Below, one piece after another: positions 19,147-29,269 of a DNA stretch of 64,000 nt. A program made the position numbers and the translations under genes. The first letter of the stretch is position 1. Every line of letters begins with the position of its first letter. The stretch is from Pseudoxanthomonas sacheonensis. GTDB lineage: Bacteria > Pseudomonadota > Gammaproteobacteria > Xanthomonadales > Xanthomonadaceae. The notes below the pieces were generated by a model. The model was not told where the DNA came from and searched no databases. It worked only from the letters and a program-made list of their open reading frames with translations. The DNA lies in the NCBI RefSeq assembly GCF_010093305.1, contig NZ_PDWS01000010.1:79638-143637 (forward strand), written 5' to 3'.

Positions 19147-19704
19147 TCAGGAGCATTTACCGGGTTCGTAGCGGGGGAATTTCTTGGCGATTTCCTCGCC
19201 GGTGAAGTGGCCCACCCAGCCGTCGGGCTCGGTGAAGAAACGGATGGCGATGAAGCTGGGCTCCTCGCCCATGTCGAACCAGTGCAAGGTGCTGTCGGGC
19301 ACCGCGATCAGGTCGTCCTGCACGCATTCCACTTCGTAGACCTTGCCGCCCACGTGCAGGGTGAACAGGCCCGAGCCGGCGACGAAGAAGCGCACTTCGT
19401 CTTCCTTGTGGTAGTGCTCGTCCAGGAATTTGGCGCGCAGGGCTTCGCGCTGCGGGTTGTCCGGCGCGATGCTGACCACGTCCACGGTCTTGAAGCCGCG
19501 TTCGGCGATCAGGCGGTCGATGTCGGTCCTGTAGGCGGCCATCACCTCTTCGGGGCTGGCGCCGGGCGCGAGCGGGTGGGATGCCTTCCAGCGCTCGAAG
19601 GTCACGCCGATCTTGTGCAGCTCGGTGGCGATGAAATCGGGGTCGAAGCTGGCGAATTCCGGCGTATGCGGGTTTTTCTCGTCGAAGATGCGCAGACGGC
19701 TCAT
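19147..19704 (-). CDS. mtnD: Acireductone dioxygenase
   Basis: A 185-aa cupin that oxidises acireductone. With Fe it gives the methionine precursor 2-keto-4-methylthiobutyrate; with Ni it is off-pathway. The metal ligands are visible: His97, His99 and Glu103 in [13 protein letters not shown], and His141 in STLHWFDMG. It is followed by mtnC and preceded, after a repeat-bearing gap of 213 nt, by mtnB. Confidence 0.96.
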   Translation of the reverse strand: MSRLRIFDEKNPHTPEFASFDPDFIATELHKIGVTFERWKASHPLAPGASPEEVMAAYRTDIDRLIAERGFKTVDVVSIAPDNPQREALRAKFLDEHYHKEDEVRFFVAGSGLFTLHVGGKVYEVECVQDDLIAVPDSTLHWFDMGEEPSFIAIRFFTEPDGWVGHFTGEEIAKKFPRYEPGKCS

Positions 19705-19766
19705 GGCGGGGGGCTCGAGTGTCGTGGAAGGGATTTAGCGTAGCAAACGAAAGGGAAACCAGAGCC

Positions 19767-19915
19767 CTTCTCCTACGGGAGAAGAGCCTGCCCCGTACTT
19801 GATACGGGGTGCCCCGAAGGGCGGATGAGGGTACGGCGAAGTCCAGATGCTTGTAAGACATGGACTTCGCCGTACCCTCACCCCAACCCCTCTCCCGTTG
19901 GGAGAGGGGCTCAAG
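19767..19915. repeat. Mosaic inverted repeats between mtnB and mtnD
   Basis: The gap holds TTCTCCTACGGGAGAA (19769-19784), CCCCGTACTTGATACGGGG (19791-19809), a hairpin with arms GTACGGCGAAGTCCA (19830-19844) / TGGACTTCGCCGTAC (19860-19874), and CCTCTCCCGTTGGGAGAGG (19889-19907). They belong to the same modular family as 5164-5395 and 28357-28552. They may weaken read-through within the mtn operon. Confidence 0.7.
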
Positions 19916-19917
19916 AT

Positions 19918-20559
19918 TCAGCCGCGACAGCCCAGCTTGCGCAGCTCCAGCTCGCAGTGGAACAGGAACTCGAAGGCTTCCAGGTGCCTGCGCGCTTCGG
20001 CCATGTCGCGGCCCCAGGCGTACAGGCCGTGTCCGTCGATCAGATAGCCCCATAGCGCCTTCCGGTCGAGCAGGGCATCGACCTGGGCCGCCAGGGTGTG
20101 CATGTCCTGGGTATTGGCGAACACGGGTACGTCGATGGTGTCGTCGTGGGTGGTGTTGCCCTGGAAGGCCTTCAGCAGTTCGTAGCCTTCCAGTCGGATG
20201 TGCCCGGCGCCGGCATACAGCCGCGAAGCGATGGTCTGCACGGGGGAGTGGGTGTGCAGCACGCAGCCGATTTCCGGATACCGGCGGTAGAGCTGGGTGT
20301 GCAGCAGGGTTTCGGCGGAGGGGCGGTGGTCGCTGCCCACGGCCTTGCCGTCGAAGTCGACGACCATGATGTCCTCGACCGTAAGCCGGCCCTTGTCGCG
20401 CCCGGAAACGGTGATCGCCGCATGGCGCTCGTCCAGCCGTTCGGAGAAATTGCTGCTGGTCGCCGGCGTCCAGCCGGCCTGCGACAGCTCGCGGACGTTG
20501 GCGATGATTTCCTGCGCGAGTTCCTGCAGGCGGGCGGGGTTGTACGGCAGTGCGCTCAT
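19918..20559 (-). CDS. mtnB: Methylthioribulose-1-phosphate dehydratase
   Basis: A 213-aa class II aldolase-fold enzyme that dehydrates 5-methylthioribulose-1-phosphate in methionine salvage. It shows [24 protein letters not shown], the zinc histidines 102 and 104 in [10 protein letters not shown] and the C-terminal [21 protein letters not shown]. It is first in the leftward order mtnB-mtnD-mtnC-exporter. mtnA and the MTA-processing gene are not in the window. Confidence 0.95.
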   Translation of the reverse strand: MSALPYNPARLQELAQEIIANVRELSQAGWTPATSSNFSERLDERHAAITVSGRDKGRLTVEDIMVVDFDGKAVGSDHRPSAETLLHTQLYRRYPEIGCVLHTHSPVQTIASRLYAGAGHIRLEGYELLKAFQGNTTHDDTIDVPVFANTQDMHTLAAQVDALLDRKALWGYLIDGHGLYAWGRDMAEARRHLEAFEFLFHCELELRKLGCRG

Positions 20560-20586
20560 GCGCCGAGTTTACAAAATCGGGGTGGC

Positions 20587-20619
20587 AAACGAAAACGGCG
20601 CGGAAATCCGCGCCGTTTT
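20587..20619 (-). terminator. Terminator of the amino acid permease gene
   Basis: A long stem with arms AAAACGGCGCGGA (20592-20604) and TCCGCGCCGTTTT (20607-20619) lies 20 nt after the permease stop. On the minus strand it is followed by TTTTCGTTT, a U-rich tail. It also lies just upstream of mtnB, so the mtn operon needs its own promoter or read-through. Confidence 0.75.
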
Positions 20620-20639
20620 CTTGTCGCTACAGGATCGAC

Positions 20640-22184
20640 TCAGGCCTGTGGGCCCTCGTGGAACGAGGGTTCCGGCTCCAGCTTGGCGTCCGCCGCCGCC
20701 TTGTAGGCGACGCTGCCGGGCGCGAGTTCGCTCTTGCGGTAGCCGTAGAACGCATAGACAAGCGCGCCGATCACGGCCCAGCCGAGGAACAGGCTGATGG
20801 TGTACGTGGAGAGGTTCAGGAACAGCAGAACGCAGCCGAGCACCGCCAGCGGGCAGACCACCCACACCAGGGGCGTGCGGAACGGGCGCGGACGGTCGGG
20901 CTGGGTCTTGCGCAGCACCAGCACGCCGATGGAAACCATCATGAAGGCGAACAGCGTGCCCGAGTTGGAGATGTCGGCCAGGATGCCGACCGGGAACAGG
21001 GCCGCGAACAGCGACACGAACAGGCCGGTGATGATGGTGACCACGTGCGGCGTGTGGAAGCGCGGATGCACTTTGGACAGGACCTGCGGCAGCAGGCCGT
21101 CGCGCGACATGGTGAAGAAGATGCGGGTCTGGCCGAAGATCATCATCAGGATGACCGACGGCAGCGCCAGCGCAGCGGCGATGCCGATGGCGTTGCCCCA
21201 CTTGGCGAACCCAAGCATGCGCAACACGTGCGCCAGCGGCTCGTTGCTGCAGACCAGTTCCGTGCTGCCTTTGCAGGCCGCGGCGAGTTCGGGCGTGCCT
21301 GGATGCAATGCGAGTCCATTGGCGCCCATCATCGGCTGCGCGCCACCGGCGCCCACTGCGCCGTAGCTGACCAGCATGTAGAACACCGTGCACACACCCA
21401 GCGAAGCGATGAGGCCGATCGGGATGTTGCGGTTGGGATTCTTGGTTTCTTCGGCCGCCGTGGAGACCGCATCGAAACCCACATAGGCGAAGAAGATCGA
21501 CGCGGCTGCGCCAAGAACGCCGATGCCGCCCAGCGGGCTACCCCAGCCGGTGGGGAAGAACGGCTTGAAGTTGGCGTCTTGCGCGGCGGGCACCGCGATG
21601 ATGATGAAGGCAGTGAGCGCAACCACTTTGATGGTCACCAGCACCGCGTTGACTTTGGCCGACTTGGAGGTGCCGATGACCAGCAGGAACGTGACCACCA
21701 GCGAGATAAGGAAGGCGAGCAGGTTGAAGGTGCCGCCAGCGTAAGGACCCGTTCGCAGCGCTTCGGGAATGGGATATCCGGCGCTCATCAGCAGGCCGTT
21801 CATGTAACCCGACCAGCCCACTGCCACCGCACCCGCGGCAATCGCATATTCCAGCACCAGCGCCCAGCCCACGGACCAGGCCAGCGCTTCGCCCAGGACC
21901 GCGTACGTGTAGGTGTAGGCGGAACCGGAGACCGGAACCATCGCGGCCAGTTCCGAGTAGGCCAATGCGGCCAGACCGCAGACCACTGCAGCGATTACGA
22001 ATGCGACCATCATGGCCGGGCCCGCCTTCTGGCCCGCTTCGGCGGTCAGCACGAAGATGCCGGTACCGATGATGGCGCCGATGCCGAGCATGGTCAGTTG
22101 GAAGGCGCCGAGTTGTCGCTTGAGCGACTTTTTCTCGGCGGTGGCAAGGATTTGATCGAGCGGTTTTACACGCCAAGATGACAT
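20640..22184 (-). CDS. APC-family amino acid permease
   Basis: A 514-aa inner-membrane protein with about 12 hydrophobic helices. The unwound TM1 motif GIGAIIGTGIFVLTA, the GSAYTYTYAVLGE segment and FFAYVGFDAVSTAAEE are those of the cationic amino acid transporter (YfnA/CAT) branch. It likely takes up an amino acid by proton coupling; the substrate is not defined. ATG 22184 is the start, with GGGGAA 8 nt upstream; the open frame upstream is not conserved. Confidence 0.88.
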   Translation of the reverse strand: MSSWRVKPLDQILATAEKKSLKRQLGAFQLTMLGIGAIIGTGIFVLTAEAGQKAGPAMMVAFVIAAVVCGLAALAYSELAAMVPVSGSAYTYTYAVLGEALAWSVGWALVLEYAIAAGAVAVGWSGYMNGLLMSAGYPIPEALRTGPYAGGTFNLLAFLISLVVTFLLVIGTSKSAKVNAVLVTIKVVALTAFIIIAVPAAQDANFKPFFPTGWGSPLGGIGVLGAAASIFFAYVGFDAVSTAAEETKNPNRNIPIGLIASLGVCTVFYMLVSYGAVGAGGAQPMMGANGLALHPGTPELAAACKGSTELVCSNEPLAHVLRMLGFAKWGNAIGIAAALALPSVILMMIFGQTRIFFTMSRDGLLPQVLSKVHPRFHTPHVVTIITGLFVSLFAALFPVGILADISNSGTLFAFMMVSIGVLVLRKTQPDRPRPFRTPLVWVVCPLAVLGCVLLFLNLSTYTISLFLGWAVIGALVYAFYGYRKSELAPGSVAYKAAADAKLEPEPSFHEGPQA

Positions 22185-22349
22185 TCGGTGATTCCCCAGT
22201 GCCGTTGATCTGCAGGCCGTGACCGGCAGCGAATGGCCGGAACGGGTTTGCCGAACCTTACCCGTCACACTTTGGTCGCACAAGCGCCACGGGCCCGTGG
22301 TGGGCGATAATGCCAGCCTGAATAGGGATAGAGAGAGCCGGGTCCACTC

Positions 22350-22904
22350 ATGCCGCAACCGACACAGGCCGCGCCTTTATTGGCGCAGCAGCTCGCCGAT
22401 TACTTGCGATGCTGGCCCAGCGAGGCCGAGACAGTGCAATCGTTCCTTGCTCTGCTGAATGAGCCGCAGGATCCCTTTCTGCGCGAACGCCTGGAAGGCC
22501 ACTTCACCGGCGCGGCCTGGCTGGTGAGCGCCGACGGCGGCCGCATCCTGCTGACCCATCACCGCAAGCTGGAGCGCTGGCTGCAGCTGGGCGGGCATGC
22601 CGACGGCGACCGCGACATGGCCCAGGTGGCGCTGAAAGAGGCCCAGGAGGAATCCGGTTTGCCGGACTTGTCGGTCGATGCCGATGCGATCTTCGACCTG
22701 GACCGGCACTGGATTCCCGAGCGCAAGGGTGTACCGGGCCACTGGCATTACGACGTGCGCTACGTGGTGCGCGCCGGTAGCGACGAGAACTATACGGTCA
22801 GCGACGAATCGCACGATCTGGCCTGGCGGCCGATCGCCGAAGTAGCGCAGGACCCCGACGAATCCCTGAGCCGCATGGCCAGGAAGTGGCTGGCAATCCT
22901 GTAG
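22350..22904 (+). CDS. Nudix hydrolase
   Basis: A 184-aa protein whose Nudix box lies in LGGHADGDRDMAQVALKEAQ followed by EESGL. Relative to GX5EX7REUXEEXGU, the first Glu is Arg and the Arg is Lys; the core EAQEES metal ligands are kept. The GGHADGD form is common in one Nudix subfamily, so I expect activity, on an unknown nucleoside diphosphate derivative. It is divergent from the permease gene. Its TAG stop (22902-22904) is the TAG within GTAGGAG of a REP element. Confidence 0.85.
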   Translation: MPQPTQAAPLLAQQLADYLRCWPSEAETVQSFLALLNEPQDPFLRERLEGHFTGAAWLVSADGGRILLTHHRKLERWLQLGGHADGDRDMAQVALKEAQEESGLPDLSVDADAIFDLDRHWIPERKGVPGHWHYDVRYVVRAGSDENYTVSDESHDLAWRPIAEVAQDPDESLSRMARKWLAIL

Positions 22905-22973
22905 GAGCGACGCGAGTCGCGAAACTCGTAACAGTTCAATTCTCCACGGCTTCGCGACTCGCGTCGCTCCTAC
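22901..22973. repeat. REP hairpin, GTAGGAGC family (copy 2)
   Basis: A perfect 23-bp inverted repeat, arms 22901-22923 and 22951-22973, beginning GTAGGAGCGACGCGAGTCGC. It overlaps the last codon region and stop of the Nudix gene and ends 13 nt before the end of the convergent serA. Confidence 0.92.
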
Positions 22974-22986
22974 AATGGCCGGCTCA

Positions 22987-24228
<1,242 letters not shown>

Positions 24229-24308
24229 GCGGCAGGCGGGCGTCCGGTGGCGGGGCGGTCACTATGCCAGAAGGGGCGGGGTTTTGCTGCGCTGCGGCAG
24301 TTGCCTTT

Positions 24309-24411
24309 GCCCCCTTTGAAAAAGGGGGCTGCGGGGAATTCGCTTTTGAACTTCGAAAGAAGCAAGAGTCAAGAGCAAATCCCCCTCAATCCCCCTTTTT
24401 CAAAGGGGGAA
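24309..24411. repeat. CCCCCTTTGAAAAAGGGGG-type inverted repeat (copy 2)
   Basis: Arms at 24309-24343 (GCCCCCTTTGAAAAAGGGGG) and 24373-24411 (GCAAATCCCCCTCAATCCCC...) form an imperfect inverted repeat in the 259-nt gap between the divergent serA and the FAD dehydrogenase gene. Promoters for both genes must lie around or within it. Confidence 0.85.
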
Positions 24412-24487
24412 GCCAAGCGATGCCGGGCTTCTGGACGCGCGACGGCATCGCTGGCACGCTGGCAGCCCCCTCATATACCGGCCTCCC

Positions 24488-25876
24488 ATGAGCGATCCGC
24501 GCCTGACAGACCTGTTGCAAGCCGTGCCGGCGCTGCGCCTGAAAACCGATCCCGCGGACCTGGAGCACTACGGCCGCGACTGGACCCGGCGCTGGACGCC
24601 GGCGCCGCTGGCGATAGCGTTGCCGGGATCGGTGGAGGAGGTGCAGGCGACCGTTCGCTGGGCGTACGAACATGGGGTCGCGGTGGTGCCTTCCGGCGGC
24701 CGCACCGGCCTGTCCGGCGGCGCGGTGGCGGCGAACGGGGAACTGGTGCTCAGCCTGGAACGGATGAACCGCGTGCTGGATTTCAACGCCGTGGACCGTA
24801 CGCTCACCGTGCAGGCCGGTATCGCTCTGGAAGCGGTGCGCAACGCGGCCCGCGAACATGGGCTCGAGTACCCGGTGGATTTCGCCTCGCGCGGTTCGTG
24901 CTCCATCGGCGGCAACATCGCCACCAACGCCGGCGGCATCCGCGTGATCCGCTACGGCAATACGCGCGAATGGATCGCCGGCATGAAAGTGGTGACCGGC
25001 ACCGGCGAACTGCTGGACCTCAACCGCGGTTTGATCAAGAACTCCAGCGGCTACGACCTGCGGCATCTGATGATCGCCTCCGAAGGCACGCTGGGTATCG
25101 TGGTGGAAGCGACCCTGCGCCTGACCGACCCGCCGCCGCCTTCCAACGTGATGCTGCTGGCGCTGCCTTCTTTCGAGGTGCTGATGCGGGTATTCGCCGC
25201 GTTCCGCGAAAAATTGCAGCTGGAGGCTTTCGAATTCTTCACCGACCGCGCGCTGCACCACGTGCTGGCGCATGGCGCGCAGAAGCCGTTCGAGGAAACG
25301 CATCCTTACTACGTGGTCACCGAGTTCGCCTCGGGCGACGAAATGCAGGAAGCGGCGGCCATGTCCGCCTTCGAGACCTGCATGGAGAACGGCTGGGTCA
25401 GCGATGGCGTGGTCAGCCAGAGCGATGCGCAGGCCGCGCAGTTGTGGCGGTTGCGCGAAGGCATTACCGAAAGTCTGGCGCGGTACAAGCCCTACAAGAA
25501 CGACGTGTCGGTGCGCATTTCGGCAATGCCCGCGTTCCTGGAGGAAACCCAGAAGCTGCTGGGCCAGGCCTACCCGCATTTCGACGTAGTCTGGTTTGGC
25601 CACATCGGCGACGGCAATCTGCACATCAACGTGCTGAAACCGGACGACCTGGGCGATACGGAGTTCGTCGGCCAGTGCGAGCAAGTGACCAAGCTGCTGG
25701 CCGAGTCGTTGAAGCGCCACCAGGGCAGCATTTCCGCCGAGCACGGTATAGGCCTGGTGAAGAAAGGCTATCTGGAAAGCACGCGCAGTGCGGCCGAGAT
25801 CGAGATGATGCGCGGCATCAAGCGGGTGCTGGATCCGAAGGGGCTGATGAATCCGGGCAAGCTTTTCGACAGCTGA
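24488..25876 (+). CDS. FAD-linked oxidase, probable D-2-hydroxyglutarate dehydrogenase
   Basis: A 462-aa protein of the GlcD/vanillyl-alcohol-oxidase fold: PCMH-type FAD domain (VVPSGGRTGLSGGAVA, GSCSIGGNIATNAGG, RYGNTREWIAGM) and a C-terminal FAD-linked oxidase domain with GHIGDGNLHINV and AEHGIGLVKKGYL. These match D-2-hydroxyglutarate dehydrogenase, although D-lactate dehydrogenases are similar. The divergent serA is the deciding context: a D2HGDH is needed to remove D-2-hydroxyglutarate made by SerA and the two genes are neighbours in other Proteobacteria. Confidence 0.85.
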   Translation: MSDPRLTDLLQAVPALRLKTDPADLEHYGRDWTRRWTPAPLAIALPGSVEEVQATVRWAYEHGVAVVPSGGRTGLSGGAVAANGELVLSLERMNRVLDFNAVDRTLTVQAGIALEAVRNAAREHGLEYPVDFASRGSCSIGGNIATNAGGIRVIRYGNTREWIAGMKVVTGTGELLDLNRGLIKNSSGYDLRHLMIASEGTLGIVVEATLRLTDPPPPSNVMLLALPSFEVLMRVFAAFREKLQLEAFEFFTDRALHHVLAHGAQKPFEETHPYYVVTEFASGDEMQEAAAMSAFETCMENGWVSDGVVSQSDAQAAQLWRLREGITESLARYKPYKNDVSVRISAMPAFLEETQKLLGQAYPHFDVVWFGHIGDGNLHINVLKPDDLGDTEFVGQCEQVTKLLAESLKRHQGSISAEHGIGLVKKGYLESTRSAAEIEMMRGIKRVLDPKGLMNPGKLFDS

Positions 25877-25918
25877 GAACGGTCATGCAGCCAGGCTATG
25901 GCGGCACGGCCGTTGCTT

Positions 25919-26022
25919 TGCCCCCTTTGGAAAAGGGGGCTGCGGGGGATTTGCTTTTGCTTTGGTTTTTGCACTGGAGCAAGAGCAAATCCCCTCAATC
26001 CTCCTTTTTCAAAGGGGGAGGC
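25919..26022. repeat. CCCCCTTTGAAAAAGGGGG-type inverted repeat (copy 3)
   Basis: Arms at 25919-25955 and 25983-26022, same family as 11129-11236 and 24309-24411. With the copy at 24309 it brackets the D2HGDH gene. The rest of the 272-nt gap before the DUF2388 gene shows nothing else recognisable. Confidence 0.8.
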
Positions 26023-26148
26023 TGGATTTACAGCGTTGGTGGTGGCGTTGGTTGCGTGCTGCGACGATTCAGCTTGCCGGGCACGCAGGCGGTTAATCTT
26101 GCGGAGCGTCGTTTCTTTCCTCTCCGTTTTTTTATCTGGAAACCCACC

Positions 26149-26448
26149 ATGATCCGAATTGCCACGCTGTGCCTGTTGCTCGCGGTCTCTGTTCCGGTGT
26201 TAGCTTCCAGTTTCGCCGGCTCCTCCGCTGGCGCTTCCTCCGCAGGCTCTTCGGCTTCCTCCGGAAGCACCTCGGGCGACGACAAAGTAGTGCGGCAGGC
26301 GCGCGATGACGCCGCCAGCTTCGTCGCCAGCGAAGGGCGTATCCGCGGCGCCCGGTTGGAGGCGGCCCTGCGCCAGCTGCGCGAGCGCGACCCGGCCGCG
26401 CGCAAGGCCAGCGACATGCAACTCGCGCAGGCCATCCTGGCTTTGTGA
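26149..26448 (+). CDS. DUF2388 small secreted protein
   Basis: A 99-aa protein with a signal peptide (MIRIATLCLLLAVSVPVLA), a Ser/Gly-rich stretch, and a C-terminal helical block DDAASFVASEGRIRGARLEA followed by SDMQLAQAILAL, the signature of DUF2388. The family is mostly known from Pseudomonas, where members are also exported. No function is established. Its TGA overlaps the GTG start of the DUF4105 gene, so the two are translationally coupled. Confidence 0.82.
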   Translation: MIRIATLCLLLAVSVPVLASSFAGSSAGASSAGSSASSGSTSGDDKVVRQARDDAASFVASEGRIRGARLEAALRQLRERDPAARKASDMQLAQAILAL

Positions 26449-28301
26449 GCCTGCCTTGTGGGAGCGCGTTCGGCGGAGCGGGAAGATGGCTGCTCCTGTT
26501 CGCGCTGGCCTGTGCGGGAAATGCGCAGGCCGGATTGCGGCTGCAGCCTGAAACCGGACCGCTGACACCGGAAGAAGCCGCTGCCACCCGACAGTTGTTG
26601 GATTCGGCCGTGCGGCGCTTGCCTCCGGCATGGGTGGCCGCTTTGGGCTCTATCCCGGTAATTTGGCGCGACGATCTGCCTGCGCAAGTGCACGGGCGCG
26701 CGAAGGCGAAGCGGCTGCTGCTCAATCGCGTGCTGCTCGACGACTGGATGGCGCGCCCGGCGGGTGCGGGAATCGACGAGCCGGCCACGCATGCGGCGTT
26801 ATCGGCCGTGCTCCATGAGCTGGCGCATTTCTACGACCGCACGGCGCAGGGCCGGTTGTCGCGCGCTCCGCGCCTGTTGGACCTGGCGGGCTGGCAGGTG
26901 AGTCCCCTGCGGTTGGGTTTGCGGACTTCCCGCAATGCTTTCGGCGACCGCAGTCCGGATCCGTACGAGTTGGACCGCGCGTCCGAGTTCGTTGCCGTCA
27001 ACCTCGAATATTTCCTGCTGGATCCGGACTACGCATGCCGGCGGCCAGCCTTGTACCGCTTTTTCTCCGAGCATTTCGATTGGGCGCCCGCCCATGCCGG
27101 TTGTGCGCCAGGCCAAGTATTTCTGCAGGCGGATGCCGATAGCGGTGAATCGGCGCTATTGCGATTGGATCCGTCGCGCGTGTACGCGGTGGACTACCTG
27201 CTGGCCGAACCCAACCAGCAGCCGATGAGCCGCTGGGGCCACAGCATGCTGCGGCTGGTGATCTGCGCGCCGGACCGCCCGCCGGGACCGGACTGCCGCC
27301 TGGACCTGCGTTACCACCGCGTGCTGTCGTTCCGCGCCTTCGTCGACGATGTGCAGATTTCCAGCTGGCGCGGGCTTACCGGCTCCTATCCGTCGCGGCT
27401 TTTCCTGCTGCCCCTGGAACAGGTGATCGACGAATACACCAAGGTCGAGTTGCGCGGCCTGCAGTCGATTCCGCTGCGCTTGGATCCGGCGGAAATCGCC
27501 GGCCTGCTGGAACGCGCCGCGCAAACCCACTGGACCTACGACGGCCGTTACTATTTTCTCGGCAACAACTGCGCGGTGGAGACCTTCAAGCTGCTGCACG
27601 ACGGTGTACCGCGCCTGGCCGGCGAACCGTTGGCCAGCATCACGCCGACCGGCTTGCTGCGGCGATTGAAGAAGGCGGGCATCGCCGATGCCTCGGTGCT
27701 GGACGATCCGGCGGAAGCTTTGCGCCTGGGTTACCGCTTCGAATCGGCGGGCGCGCATTACCAGGCTATGTTCGATGTGGCCCGGAGCGGATTGGGGTTG
27801 CCGCAACAAGGCGTGCGGGAATGGCTGGAGCTTGCACCGACGCAACGCGCGCCATGGCTGGAACGGGGCGATTTACGCGCAAGCGCCGCATTACTGTTGC
27901 TCGAAGAAGCGGCATTGCGGCAACAGGAGTTGTTGGTGCGCGACGAACTCAAGCGCCGTTATCTGGGGCATGGGGCGCAGCAAGGTGGGAATGCCTTCGA
28001 TGGGGAGGCCGCGCTCCGCGATTTCCTGCGCGTGGAGGGCTTCCTCAGCCACCCAGCAGCCTTGCTGCCGAACGGCAGCTATGGATTACCGCAAACGGAC
28101 GAACGCAAGACGCTGGAGTTGGAGGGCGAGCGGTACGCGGCACAGCGTAAGCGACAGAGCGCCGCCTTGCGTGTGGATGCACGCAAGTGGATATCTCCCG
28201 AGCGCAGATCGACGCTAGAGAGGACCGAAACGAATATCGCTTCCCTGAGTGAACGACTGCAGCGGTTACATAAGGAGCAAAATGGACTGCAGTTGCAGTG
28301 A
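26445..28301 (+). CDS. DUF4105 (Lnb-like) periplasmic protein with HExxH motif
   Basis: A 618-aa exported protein (signal GRWLLLFALACAGNAQA). An N-terminal region contains HELAHFYD (124-131), a zinc-protease-like HExxH; the central DUF4105 domain contains RWGHSMLRLVI and LGNNCAVETFKLL, conserved His and Cys resembling a papain-like site; a helical C-terminus follows. It starts with GTG at 26445 overlapping the DUF2388 stop (GTGA). A hydrolase of the cell envelope is plausible, but no activity is proven for this combination. Confidence 0.82.
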   Translation: MSLPCGSAFGGAGRWLLLFALACAGNAQAGLRLQPETGPLTPEEAAATRQLLDSAVRRLPPAWVAALGSIPVIWRDDLPAQVHGRAKAKRLLLNRVLLDDWMARPAGAGIDEPATHAALSAVLHELAHFYDRTAQGRLSRAPRLLDLAGWQVSPLRLGLRTSRNAFGDRSPDPYELDRASEFVAVNLEYFLLDPDYACRRPALYRFFSEHFDWAPAHAGCAPGQVFLQADADSGESALLRLDPSRVYAVDYLLAEPNQQPMSRWGHSMLRLVICAPDRPPGPDCRLDLRYHRVLSFRAFVDDVQISSWRGLTGSYPSRLFLLPLEQVIDEYTKVELRGLQSIPLRLDPAEIAGLLERAAQTHWTYDGRYYFLGNNCAVETFKLLHDGVPRLAGEPLASITPTGLLRRLKKAGIADASVLDDPAEALRLGYRFESAGAHYQAMFDVARSGLGLPQQGVREWLELAPTQRAPWLERGDLRASAALLLLEEAALRQQELLVRDELKRRYLGHGAQQGGNAFDGEAALRDFLRVEGFLSHPAALLPNGSYGLPQTDERKTLELEGERYAAQRKRQSAALRVDARKWISPERRSTLERTETNIASLSERLQRLHKEQNGLQLQ

Positions 28302-28356
28302 GCAAGAGGCATTCCACTCAATACTAGACGTGGCAAACGAAGGCCGAGTTTTTCTC

Positions 28357-28552
28357 CTCTCCCCTTGTGGGAGAGGATGCCCGGAGAGCCTGCCCCGTAC
28401 TTGATACGGGGCAGGAGAGGGACGCGAGCGCAGCGACGCGTGCTCTGGCTTCACATCGCTCGAAACCTTCCGGCGATTCACCGCCGATGGCTCCGGCTCA
28501 CCCTCTCCCGGCCTTCGGCCACCCTCTCCCATCAAGGGAGAGGGGAGCGTGG
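28357..28552. repeat. Mosaic CTCTCCC-type inverted repeats
   Basis: The 296-nt gap between the convergent DUF4105 and efpL genes contains CTCTCCCCTTGTGGGAGAG (28358-28376), CCTGCCCCGTACTTGATACG with its partner GGGGCAGG (28390-28414), and CCCTCTCCCATCAAGGGAGAGGG-type stem (about 28523-28545, quoted in part). Same modules and order as at 5164-5395 and 19767-19915. No gene is seen. Confidence 0.7.
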
Positions 28553-28597
28553 AGCGGCTTTCGGCCACCCACTCGCATCAAGGAAAAGGGAACACAA

Positions 28598-29164
28598 TCA
28601 ATCCGCGCGCCCACCGAACTCGCCCGTGGTCGTATTCACCAGTACCCGTTCGCCGTTGACGATGTATTCCGGCACCATGATCTCCAGGCCGGTGCTGAGC
28701 TTGGCCGGCTTGGGACGCTTGGTGGCGCTGCCGCCCTTGAGCTCCGGCGGGGTTTCGATTACTTCCAGGGTCACGTGCTGCGGCAACTGCAAGGCGACAG
28801 GCTGGTCGTCGATGATCTGCACGTAGCTGCCGGTCAGGCCGTCTGCGATGTAGCCGGCGTCGTCGCCGATCACGTCGGCGTCGAAGGTGTAGGGCGTGAA
28901 GTCCTCGTCGTCCAGGAATACGAAGGCGTCGCCGTCCTTGTAAGAGTAGGTGGCCTGGCGGCGCGACATCTCCACTTCCTTCAGTTCGTCGTCCGCGCCT
29001 ACGCTCAGGTCGTACTTGACCGCGCCGGGCACGCTGTACAGGGTGAAGCGGTATTTGACGTTGCCGCCGCGGCCCTGCGGCGAGCTGCGCTCGATGTCGC
29101 GCACCTGATAGACGGTACCGTTGTGTTCGAAGACGTTGCCTTTCTTGATTTCGTGGGCTTTCAT
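28598..29164 (-). CDS. yeiP: Elongation factor P-like protein EfpL (YeiP)
   Basis: A 188-aa three-domain EF-P paralogue (KOW-like domain I, then two OB domains) that binds stalled ribosomes. The tip of domain I reads [11 protein letters not shown], with Arg32 where canonical EF-P has the lysine that is beta-lysylated; this is the YeiP/EfpL type, which acts without that modification. The C-terminus [17 protein letters not shown] and terminal GRAD are also YeiP-like (E. coli YeiP ends MGRAD). It stands alone between repeats. Confidence 0.93.
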   Translation of the reverse strand: MKAHEIKKGNVFEHNGTVYQVRDIERSSPQGRGGNVKYRFTLYSVPGAVKYDLSVGADDELKEVEMSRRQATYSYKDGDAFVFLDDEDFTPYTFDADVIGDDAGYIADGLTGSYVQIIDDQPVALQLPQHVTLEVIETPPELKGGSATKRPKPAKLSTGLEIMVPEYIVNGERVLVNTTTGEFGGRAD

Positions 29165-29198
29165 GAGAGACCGGGAATGGTTGAGAAGGGGAGTTTTT

Positions 29199-29264
29199 GT
29201 AGGAGCGGGCCCTGCCCGCGACCGCTCTACGCTAAAAGCGTTCGCGGGCAGGGCCCGCTCCTAC
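29199..29264. repeat. REP hairpin, GTAGGAGC family, GGGCCCTGCCCGC subtype (copy 3)
   Basis: A perfect 23-bp inverted repeat, arms 29199-29221 and 29242-29264, beginning GTAGGAGCGGGCCCTGCCCG. An almost identical element sits at 30098-30166, so the two flank the HSD10-like gene. Confidence 0.92.
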
Positions 29265-29269
29265 AGGGA

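Noticed and set aside
20560..20639. A SAM riboswitch before the methionine salvage genes
   Set aside because: Only a terminator hairpin of the permease gene fits; the gap before mtnB is too short and lacks any riboswitch core.
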